Positions 1 to 5,498 of a DNA stretch of 5,498 bases are shown here, piece after piece. Both the position numbers and the translations under genes were made by a program. This DNA comes from Eubacterium sp. (GTDB lineage: Bacteria > Bacillota > Clostridia > Lachnospirales > Lachnospiraceae): NCBI GenBank assembly GCA_003520145.1, contig DOVJ01000116.1, forward strand, positions 1 through 5,498, in the 5' to 3' direction. Below the pieces are notes generated by a model. The model worked only from the letters and a program-made list of their open reading frames with translations. It was not told where the DNA came from and made no database searches. The first letter of the stretch is position 1. Every line of letters starts with the position of its first letter.

Positions 1-39
1 GATAGTTTTTTACAGCCCCTTTTCTTACGTAATGTTTAC

Positions 40-67
40 TTGAATGTTAAGCGATTTAACATACAAT
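40..67 (+). promoter_or_regulatory. Candidate upstream promoter P1 of the surface-protein gene
   Basis: TTGAAT at 40-45 (4 of 6 against TTGACA) is followed, after 16 bases, by TACAAT at 62-67 (5 of 6 against TATAAT). Transcription would start near 74 and give a leader of about 107 bases. It is weaker than the downstream candidate and is supported only by matches to the consensus. The inverted repeat at 44-62 fills its spacer, so a protein bound there would block it. Confidence 0.35.
44..62. promoter_or_regulatory. Perfect inverted repeat, possible operator
   Basis: ATGTTAA (44-50) and TTAACAT (56-62) are perfect inverted repeats of 7 bases around a 5-base centre, GCGAT. This 19-bp dyad is the size of a typical site for a dimeric helix-turn-helix regulator. 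It lies in the spacer of candidate promoter P1 and ends 8 bases before the -35 hexamer of P2, which would suit repression of P1 or activation of P2. It has no T-tract after it and the stem is short and AT-rich, so a terminator is unlikely. The regulator is unknown and none is encoded in the window. Confidence 0.4.
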
Positions 68-70
68 TAT

Positions 71-99
71 TTGTATTTGTTACGGATATAGGTTATAAT
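71..99 (+). promoter_or_regulatory. Likely main sigma-A promoter P2 of the surface-protein gene
   Basis: A perfect TATAAT -10 hexamer (94-99) lies 17 bases, the optimal spacing, after TTGTAT (71-76), a weak -35 that keeps the TTG. The expected start is near 105-107, leaving a leader of about 75 bases before the ATG at 181. That leader ends in a strong Shine-Dalgarno sequence. No riboswitch fold was recognised in it. The poor -35 suggests the promoter may need an activator or be of moderate strength. Confidence 0.6.
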
Positions 100-180
100 T
101 TGGATGTTTGGCTTTAGAAGCGATTATCTCAGTGCGCTTATGAAGTAGATACAGTATATAAAGAAAAGGAGTGTGTTAGG

Positions 181-2757
181 ATGAAACCTAATATTAAAAG
201 AGGTATTGCAGCTGTTCTTGCGCTTGTTGTGACGCTTGTATTTGCAATCGGTAATCATAATCTTTTTAGACCAGTTGTTGCAAGTGCTGCAGATTTAACA
301 GAACATTATTATGTTATTTCCGGTTATAATTCGGACAATAATATCAAGTCTGATACGGGAGAGACTATATATGGTCATTCGTTCTGTCTTGATGCTAAGC
401 TTGATCCGCCTTCTGCAACAAGAGATCAGTTTAAGAGATATAAGCTGTCTGAAGTTACATCGATCACGAAAGCCGTGACGAAAAAAGATGGTACGTATTA
501 TTACTATGACAGAGTATATACTGATGCCGTTAAGACAAGACTTTTGAAGCTCATGGTAGACTATTATACCAATGGCGATTTTGCAAAATATGTCAATAGT
601 ATAGATGCTACTGCGCAGATAACCTATCTTGTTGAAAATAATATGATCACTGGCAGTCATACTGTTGATGATATAGTAAATGAATTCAAAAAATACAAGA
701 AGTCTTTCATTCAGAACGCTATATGGGCTGTCATCCATGATGATTCGGAATTTGATTATTTTGTTAAGGATGACGGTACGGCTGATGGAACTGAAAAGGC
801 TGATAATTACAGACATAGAGAGAAGAATGTGTTGTATTATACATCAGCAGATCCTCTTAACGATCCATATTCTCTGTGGAATATCCTCTATAAGCCAGCT
901 ATAGACTTCATAGATAATAATCTTACTGCTTCATTTGCTGATGGTTATGATGCGTGGATCTATGAAGGTCCTGATCATGTTCAGACTATGCTTGGTTCTG
1001 CTTTTAAGACTGGCGCTGCGATAAGAGTCAGAAAGGTTGATTCTGACAATGACATATTGCCAGGTGCTGAATTCAAGTTATATGATCATTTTGAAAATGT
1101 ACTGGCTGAGTGGACAAGCTCATCTACAGATTTTGTATATACAGGTCTTAACTATAACGAGTTATACAGGATTGAAGAGACTAAGCCTGCCAATGAAAAC
1201 CATGCTAAGATTGATGATGTGACTTTTTATATCAATTTGAAGGGTCAGATTGTGATCACTTCTCTTGGTGATGGTGTCGGCGTCTCTTATGATGATGACG
1301 GTGACTATATAAGTATAACCAATACTGACCCATATATCTATGTCAGAAAGGTCAATGAGAACGGTATAACTCTTCCTGGGTGCGGATTTGTTCTTCTTGA
1401 TGAGGATTATAAGGTAGCAACAGATAGCCAGGGTGCTGCACTTGAGTGGGAGAGCACTTCTAGTTATTATCGCAAGGTTAAGAACTTAGAGAAGGGTAAA
1501 ACTTATATTCTTCATGAGGTATATGCACCGGAAGGATATGTGCTTGCTGATGATGTTGTGTTTAAGATTGGCGATTCTGGCAAGATGATTGATCCTGATA
1601 CTAACGAAGAAATCGGTGATACAATCGTAGTTAAGAACGAGAAATCAAAGGTTGTTATCTCTAAGGTTGATATAGCTGATTCTAAGGAGGTAGAAGGAGC
1701 TCATCTTCAGGTACTCGATGATGCGTTAGATGTTGTTGACGAGTGGGATTCTACAACTACAGCTCATACTATAGAGGGGCTTAAGACTGGTGTCGTATAT
1801 ACGATAAGAGAGACAGTAGCACCTGAAGGATATACACTAACAAGCGACATAACATTTGTTATCGATTCGACTGGTAAGGTGACAACTTCGGGTACAGTTG
1901 AAGAGGATGGTACTATCCTTGTAGAGGATGCCCTTACTAAGGTAAGCATCTCTAAGGTTGATATGGTTGATTCTAAGGAAGTAGAAGGCGCACACCTTCA
2001 GATACTTGATGATGCGTCAAAAGTTGTTGATGAGTGGGATTCTTCACTTACAGCGCATGTTATAGAGGGTCTTAAGACTGGTGTCACATATACGATTAGA
2101 GAGACAGTAGCACCTGATGGATATGTTGTGACGACTGACATAACATTTGTGATCGATGAGAATGGTGAGATCACAACTTTAGCAAAGACGACTACAGACG
2201 GAATAATACTTGTAGAGGATGCGAGGGATCTTGGTAATCTTCAGATTAAGAAGACTATAGATGGTCTTAACGTTACTGATGAAGAGAAGGCTGGTGCTCT
2301 TAAGTTTACAATCACAGATTCGGATGGTAAGTATCTTAACGAGAAGGGCGAGCTTAGTGCCGATAAGGTCGAGATAACTCTTGATAAGTTTACTAAAAAT
2401 GCTGATGGAGAATATATTCTTACACTTGAAAATATTGCTTCAGGAGAGTATACTATAATAGAGACTAATTCTGCAATAGAAGGATATGTTCTTAACAGTA
2501 AGAGTGTTGTTTCGGCTAAGGGTATTGTTGAATATGATAAGACAACAGTTGTTGGTATAGAGGATATCTATGATATCGATGATATCTATACGACAATTGC
2601 GGATAGCCAGGGTGGTAATTCCGGTGTTGTTGATGCAGTCTCGGCAGGTACTCCTTCCACTGGTGACAGAGGCTATGGATTATATACAGCCTTGATGTTG
2701 ATAGCTCTTATGACTGTGACTGCTTGTGCAGTTAAAAAGAACAAGAAGCGTATCTGA
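181..2757 (+). CDS. Cell-wall-anchored thioester-domain adhesin with SpaA/Cna-B-like repeats
   Basis: A secreted surface protein that probably attaches the cell to host or neighbouring surfaces. Residues 1-36 are a signal peptide (basic start, hydrophobic core 8-24, likely cut after Ala-Ser-Ala36). Residues about 38-275 are a thioester domain: Cys69 in FCLD and Gln178 in IQNAIW match the Cys and Gln motifs that form the internal thioester in Gram-positive adhesins. Five beta-sandwich domains follow at about 280-382, 385-487, 490-586, 587-683 and 685-797. Each has a candidate isopeptide Lys (285, 390, 495, 592, 691) and catalytic Glu (333, 446, 544, 641, 761). The partner looks like Asn in domains 1-2 (381, 486) and Asp in domains 3-5 (583, 680, 795). 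Domain 5 is divergent. A short spacer leads to TPSTG (824-828), a hydrophobic segment (about 832-850) and the tail KKNKKR. AAAAGGAG at 164-171, 9 bases before the ATG, supports the start. No sortase or pilin gene is in the window. The architecture is secure; the ligand is unknown, and it could be a pilus-tip subunit. Confidence 0.9.
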   Translation: MKPNIKRGIAAVLALVVTLVFAIGNHNLFRPVVASAADLTEHYYVISGYNSDNNIKSDTGETIYGHSFCLDAKLDPPSATRDQFKRYKLSEVTSITKAVTKKDGTYYYYDRVYTDAVKTRLLKLMVDYYTNGDFAKYVNSIDATAQITYLVENNMITGSHTVDDIVNEFKKYKKSFIQNAIWAVIHDDSEFDYFVKDDGTADGTEKADNYRHREKNVLYYTSADPLNDPYSLWNILYKPAIDFIDNNLTASFADGYDAWIYEGPDHVQTMLGSAFKTGAAIRVRKVDSDNDILPGAEFKLYDHFENVLAEWTSSSTDFVYTGLNYNELYRIEETKPANENHAKIDDVTFYINLKGQIVITSLGDGVGVSYDDDGDYISITNTDPYIYVRKVNENGITLPGCGFVLLDEDYKVATDSQGAALEWESTSSYYRKVKNLEKGKTYILHEVYAPEGYVLADDVVFKIGDSGKMIDPDTNEEIGDTIVVKNEKSKVVISKVDIADSKEVEGAHLQVLDDALDVVDEWDSTTTAHTIEGLKTGVVYTIRETVAPEGYTLTSDITFVIDSTGKVTTSGTVEEDGTILVEDALTKVSISKVDMVDSKEVEGAHLQILDDASKVVDEWDSSLTAHVIEGLKTGVTYTIRETVAPDGYVVTTDITFVIDENGEITTLAKTTTDGIILVEDARDLGNLQIKKTIDGLNVTDEEKAGALKFTITDSDGKYLNEKGELSADKVEITLDKFTKNADGEYILTLENIASGEYTIIETNSAIEGYVLNSKSVVSAKGIVEYDKTTVVGIEDIYDIDDIYTTIADSQGGNSGVVDAVSAGTPSTGDRGYGLYTALMLIALMTVTACAVKKNKKRI
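1648..2229 (+). repeat. Tandem duplication of a 291-bp SpaA-domain unit
   Basis: Two in-frame copies, 1648-1938 and 1939-2229, encode residues 490-586 and 587-683. A hand alignment without gaps gives about 70 identical residues of 97. Long stretches are also nearly identical in DNA, for example around TCTAAGGTTGAT and GAGAGACAGTAGCACCTGA. Differences concentrate in the last third of each unit. The copies are much closer to each other than to the flanking domains, which points to a fairly recent duplication. Unequal recombination here could change the number of stalk domains without breaking the frame. Confidence 0.85.
2563..2589 (+). repeat. Three tandem 9-bp units (GATATCKAT)
   Basis: GATATCTAT, GATATCGAT and GATATCTAT run head to tail inside the surface-protein gene. 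They encode Asp-Ile-Tyr, Asp-Ile-Asp and Asp-Ile-Tyr (residues 795-803), where the last beta-sandwich domain passes into the wall-proximal spacer. Unit length is a multiple of three, so copy-number change would lengthen or shorten the linker but keep the frame. Confidence 0.7.
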
Positions 2758-2761
2758 TAAT

Positions 2762-2796
2762 AAAAGCGGTATGGCTCGTAACCATATCGCTTTTTT
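2762..2796 (+). terminator. Rho-independent terminator of the surface-protein gene
   Basis: AAAAGCGGTATGG (2762-2774) pairs with CCATATCGCTTTT (2782-2794) over 13 positions with one G-U wobble (2769/2787) and a 7-base loop, CTCGTAA. The run of six T at 2791-2796 completes the signal. The stem begins 4 bases after the TGA stop. The hairpin should separate most surface-protein transcripts from the cyclase cluster, although some read-through is possible. Confidence 0.9.
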
Positions 2797-2823
2797 ACTT
2801 TATCACTATGAATAGGTGTATGT

Positions 2824-3279
2824 ATGATTTCTGATAAGCAAAAGGAAGTGCTTGATGATATAAAAAAGAATAATGAATACTTCACATATGAACTTGGAAG
2901 CTTCATGAATAGGGCGGATTTATTCTTTGAAGGTGTGAAAATCGCGGAATTGTGGGGACGTGACGAATATGGTCACATATATACGAATTATGTCAGTGAT
3001 AAGGAAGCTAATGAAGCTATCAATGTTGGCGGAACATTTAAGTATATATCAACAGGTTCTGGAATCAGGTTTAATTATCACCCGCGCTTTATTCTTAAGT
3101 ACAGTATAGGCTTGAAATCGTATGAGGATATTAGGAGGCGAGTTAGTGCAATTATATATCGTTATATCGAAGAACGCGATATGCATCATGCGACAAAGAG
3201 TTTCGATGAGGCTCCTTATATGTACGCGGTTCAGTATGATGAACGTATGCTGAGGCATGAGAGAGTGAAAAAACAGTAG
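2824..3279 (+). CDS. Hypothetical protein, first gene of the diguanylate cyclase cluster
   Basis: A 151-residue protein that I do not recognise. It has no signal peptide, membrane segment or cysteine, so it is probably cytoplasmic. Residues 1-18 look like a charged helix. The middle (about 30-95) alternates hydrophobic and polar residues with Gly-rich turns (GG 69-70, GSG 78-80), suggesting a beta-rich fold. Residues 99-122 look helical (EDIRRRVSAI onward), and the C-terminus is basic (RHERVKK). Tyrosine is unusually frequent (14 of 151), with one Trp (44). The start is supported by AGGTG at 2814-2818, 5 bases upstream, a partial match to the ribosome binding consensus. The stop is only 10 bases before the next gene, and TAG supplies part of that gene's ribosome binding site, so the two are probably co-translated. 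A partner or regulator of the cyclases is possible from position alone; the sequence shows no known motif for that. Confidence 0.75.
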   Translation: MISDKQKEVLDDIKKNNEYFTYELGSFMNRADLFFEGVKIAELWGRDEYGHIYTNYVSDKEANEAINVGGTFKYISTGSGIRFNYHPRFILKYSIGLKSYEDIRRRVSAIIYRYIEERDMHHATKSFDEAPYMYAVQYDERMLRHERVKKQ

Positions 3280-3289
3280 GACGACAATT

Positions 3290-4444
3290 ATGAGTTTAGA
3301 GTCAAGTTATGCATTTATGTATCTGGAATTGAATATTGTTGCCACCATACTGGTATTTATGATACTTGTGAAGACTAACGGGATGACTAAGATGGTTTCT
3401 CAGATTGATTTTTCACTTGCTATTCTTTCGCAGATCGTGTTTTTTTGGACTGATACTGTTTGTGTTATGATGAGATGTTCGTGGCTTCCTTACATAGAAG
3501 TGTTATTCATGCTCTCTAAGAGTCTGTACTTCTTATCATGTGTTACTATGTGTTTTTTTTGGTTTTTGTATTTTGAGAATATTCATGGTTCTTTGTTTTC
3601 GAAGGAGCGAAGGCGATTGATAGAATCAAGCATATTGGTGGCACTTATGATTGTGCTGATAGTTATCAATTTCTTTAATGGCATGATGTTCTATATAGAG
3701 GATGGTGTTTATAAAAGGGGGAAGTTATTTGTTATATCTTATGTGATTGCATATATATATGCTTTTACAGCTTCAGGAAGACTATTTATAAAGGCACTGT
3801 CTGAGGAGGAGAGAAGTCTTAGGCTTAAGTACGTCCTTCATGCCATTCTTCCTGTGCTTGTAGCTATGGCGGGTGTGTTTCAGTTTAAGTATCCGAATAT
3901 ACCTGTTGCGTGTGTGACATTAGCTTTGGCTACATTCTATATGTATACCGCATCTATAGACGATGTTGTATCTATAGATCCGCTTACACTTCTCAATAAC
4001 AGAAAACAGCTTGCATATTATTATAATCAGTATTCATCACATAGAATAGATGGTATGGATATGTATCTACTTATGATCGACGCTAACCGATTTAAGAGTA
4101 TCAATGACACCTATGGTCATATTCAGGGAGATGCTGCTTTGGTCAGGATAGCATGTGCTCTTAAGGATGCTTGCAGACAGATGCAGAGACGTTACAATAT
4201 AGCAAGATATGGCGGTGATGAATTCGTCCTTATCATGTGGGCTGAGGATGATTCGGTTATATCAAGGCTTTGCACGAATATAGATAAGAGGCTTGACGAG
4301 CTTAACAAAGAAGCTCAAGCACCTTATGAACTGAGTGTCAGTATCGGTATAACAAAAAAAGAGGATAAAGAGGATATAACACTCAAGAGTCTTGTTAACA
4401 GAGCTGATGAAAAATTGTATGAGGCTAAAGAAAAATTGAGGTGA
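3290..4444 (+). CDS. Membrane-bound GGDEF diguanylate cyclase with about seven membrane segments
   Basis: Likely joins two GTP into cyclic di-GMP at the inner face of the membrane. The N-terminal half has about seven hydrophobic segments (roughly 9-28, 40-61, 68-95, 112-130, 146-168, 181-198, 203-222), a sensor module of a type often seen in Lachnospiraceae cyclases; its signal is unknown. The GGDEF domain starts at DPLTLLNNR (230-238), the usual entry motif. Catalytic and binding residues are present: Asp264, Asn272, the GH pair 276-277, Asp281, and the signature RYGGDEF (306-312). The second acidic position of the usual DxD is Asn266. The inhibitory RxxD site, expected nine residues before GG, reads QRRY (299-302), so product inhibition is probably absent. 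The domain ends with SIGIT (351-355) and ADEKLYEAK (372-380). AGGA at 3278-3281, 8 bases upstream, supports the start and overlaps the previous stop. The next cyclase gene follows after 6 bases. Confidence 0.9.
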   Translation: MSLESSYAFMYLELNIVATILVFMILVKTNGMTKMVSQIDFSLAILSQIVFFWTDTVCVMMRCSWLPYIEVLFMLSKSLYFLSCVTMCFFWFLYFENIHGSLFSKERRRLIESSILVALMIVLIVINFFNGMMFYIEDGVYKRGKLFVISYVIAYIYAFTASGRLFIKALSEEERSLRLKYVLHAILPVLVAMAGVFQFKYPNIPVACVTLALATFYMYTASIDDVVSIDPLTLLNNRKQLAYYYNQYSSHRIDGMDMYLLMIDANRFKSINDTYGHIQGDAALVRIACALKDACRQMQRRYNIARYGGDEFVLIMWAEDDSVISRLCTNIDKRLDELNKEAQAPYELSVSIGITKKEDKEDITLKSLVNRADEKLYEAKEKLR

Positions 4445-4450
4445 CTGCTT

Positions 4451-5461
4451 ATGACTGATTTAAAACTCAGCAAAATCACATATATAGTTAATACAGCTTT
4501 ATTTTTATTCGTTGTTGGTCTTATGTTTTCTTTCTATATGGCGAAAGCGTGGATTATGTTTTACTTTAGCATACCGACTATTATGGTATATGTGATCGGA
4601 TTTGTGCTTATTAAGGCTGACCACTTATATGCATATGTTCTGATGGTTTACTTCTGGATAATACTGTATATGACAATCGCCACGATATGTATGGGCAACA
4701 ATTACGGCTTCCAGCTATACTGTATGTCACTGATTCCTATTGCATATGTCATCAGGTATTTTACTTTTAAACTGGGAAGAAAACCTGTAAATGCGAATAT
4801 AATAAGCTTTTTTATAATTGCGGCATTTCTTGTCAGCACGCTTTGTGTTATTAAGAATGGAGCTATTTATAGTGAAAAAAGTGATTATGTGCTTTTTTTC
4901 TGGATATGTAATTCAGGTTCGGTTTTCTTCTTCTTGATATATTATACTAAGGCTTTGGTGAGTATGATAATCAATTCTGAAAATCAGCTTTTGAATATAG
5001 CTCATGTGGATCGCTTAACCGGGCTATACAACAGGCATTATATGATGGAAGTCTTAGAAAAGCTTGACAAAGAATACAAGACACCTTATCTTGCGATTCT
5101 TGATATCGATGATTTCAAGAAGGTTAACGATCATTATGGCCATAACGCGGGCGATTATGTGCTCGAAAAACTCTCTAACATCATGAAAAATGTTATCAAA
5201 GACGATGTTATATGTCGATGGGGCGGCGAAGAATTCCTTGTATGTGGTGATGATTCAAGGGAGGCTTATGATAAACTCGAGAATCTAAGAAAAACCATAT
5301 GTGAAACAAGATTCGAATTCGAGGATCAGATAATCGATGTATCTGTTACTATAGGCATGAGTATAAGAACAAGTGATATGAGTACTGATATGTGGATTAA
5401 AACAGCGGATGAAAAGCTGTATGAAGGAAAGAATTCGGGGAAGAATAAGGTGCTAGCATAA
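4451..5461 (+). CDS. Membrane-bound GGEEF diguanylate cyclase with about six membrane segments
   Basis: A second probable cyclic di-GMP synthase. About six hydrophobic segments (roughly 10-30, 32-54, 58-80, 87-104, 116-134, 146-170) form an N-terminal sensor unrelated by eye to that of the upstream cyclase. A short helical linker (170-186) leads to DRLTGLYNR (187-195), the canonical start of a GGDEF domain. The active site is complete: DID (218-220), Asn226, the GH pair 230-231, Asp235 and RWGGEEF (256-262), followed by TIGMS (300-304) and ADEKLYEGK (319-327). The position of the inhibitory RxxD reads IKDD (249-252), so its Arg is missing. The ribosome binding site GAGGTGA (4438-4444) is a near-perfect match and contains the TGA stop of the upstream gene, which suggests coupled translation. 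The two cyclases share a product but not a sensor, so they probably feed different inputs into one pool. No EAL, HD-GYP or PilZ protein is in the window. Confidence 0.92.
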   Translation: MTDLKLSKITYIVNTALFLFVVGLMFSFYMAKAWIMFYFSIPTIMVYVIGFVLIKADHLYAYVLMVYFWIILYMTIATICMGNNYGFQLYCMSLIPIAYVIRYFTFKLGRKPVNANIISFFIIAAFLVSTLCVIKNGAIYSEKSDYVLFFWICNSGSVFFFLIYYTKALVSMIINSENQLLNIAHVDRLTGLYNRHYMMEVLEKLDKEYKTPYLAILDIDDFKKVNDHYGHNAGDYVLEKLSNIMKNVIKDDVICRWGGEEFLVCGDDSREAYDKLENLRKTICETRFEFEDQIIDVSVTIGMSIRTSDMSTDMWIKTADEKLYEGKNSGKNKVLA

Positions 5462-5498
5462 TTCATCGTCGTCCTGCGACACGTCAAGATTTCTATAC

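Noticed and set aside
1..20. T run at the left edge as the end of an upstream terminator
   Set aside because: Six T at 6-11 could be the tail of a hairpin, but the stem would lie outside the window, so it cannot be supported.
100..180. Cyclic di-GMP riboswitch in the adhesin leader
   Set aside because: Expected given the neighbouring cyclases, but the roughly 75-107-base leader has none of the conserved GEMM-type segments and only a weak 5-bp pairing (AAGCG 118-122 with CGCTT 135-139).
295..816. Open frame of 173 codons on the minus strand
   Set aside because: It lies wholly inside the adhesin gene, and its translation has no recognisable domain. It reads as a by-product of coding bias on the other strand.
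1648..2229. CRISPR-like or mobile repeat
   Set aside because: The two 291-bp copies are adjacent, in frame and encode a known stalk-domain type, so they are a coding duplication.
2673..2906. Minus-strand frame of 77 codons across the terminator
   Set aside because: It spans the adhesin 3' end, the hairpin and the small gene's start. The hairpin and T-tract inside it would be an odd place for coding sequence.
5462..5498. Terminator after the second cyclase
   Set aside because: GTCG (5468-5471) and CGAC (5477-5480) give only a 4-bp stem with no T-tract following before the window ends.

Overview
The window looks like chromosomal DNA of a gut- or rumen-type Firmicute, most likely of the Lachnospiraceae (Butyrivibrio, Roseburia and relatives). 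This rests on the moderate AT bias, strong AGGAGGTGA-type ribosome binding sites, a secreted thioester-plus-SpaA surface protein with a sortase-like tail, and polytopic GGDEF proteins of a kind common in that family. The genus assignment is inference. All four genes lie on the + strand.

Positions 1-180 are a regulatory region. They hold a good sigma-A-type promoter (-10 TATAAT at 94-99), a second candidate promoter just upstream, and a perfect 7-bp inverted repeat (44-62) that falls inside the upstream promoter. Positions 181-2757 encode an 858-residue cell-surface protein. In order it has a signal peptide, a thioester domain (Cys69/Gln178) that may attach covalently to a host or neighbouring surface, five SpaA/Cna-B-like beta-sandwich domains with residues for Lys-Asn or Lys-Asp isopeptide cross-links, and a TPSTG sorting signal with membrane anchor and basic tail. 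Domains 3 and 4 are a recent tandem duplication with a 291-bp period. A strong intrinsic terminator follows at 2762-2796.

Positions 2824-5461 are a tight three-gene cluster with gaps of 10 and 6 bases: an unrecognised 151-residue soluble protein and two different membrane-bound GGDEF diguanylate cyclases, one with about 7 membrane segments and one with about 6. Both cyclases keep the catalytic signature (GGDEF and GGEEF) and the main nucleotide and metal residues. Both lack the RxxD product-inhibition site. The last 37 bases hold no clear feature, with weak hints of a convergent gene end.

A reasonable but unproven reading is that the cluster makes cyclic di-GMP in response to two membrane-sensed signals, and that the adjacent adhesin is one of the surface functions of this sessile or attached lifestyle. 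No c-di-GMP riboswitch is visible in front of the adhesin, so any link must be indirect or through a protein regulator. The least explained item is the small protein that opens the cyclase operon.
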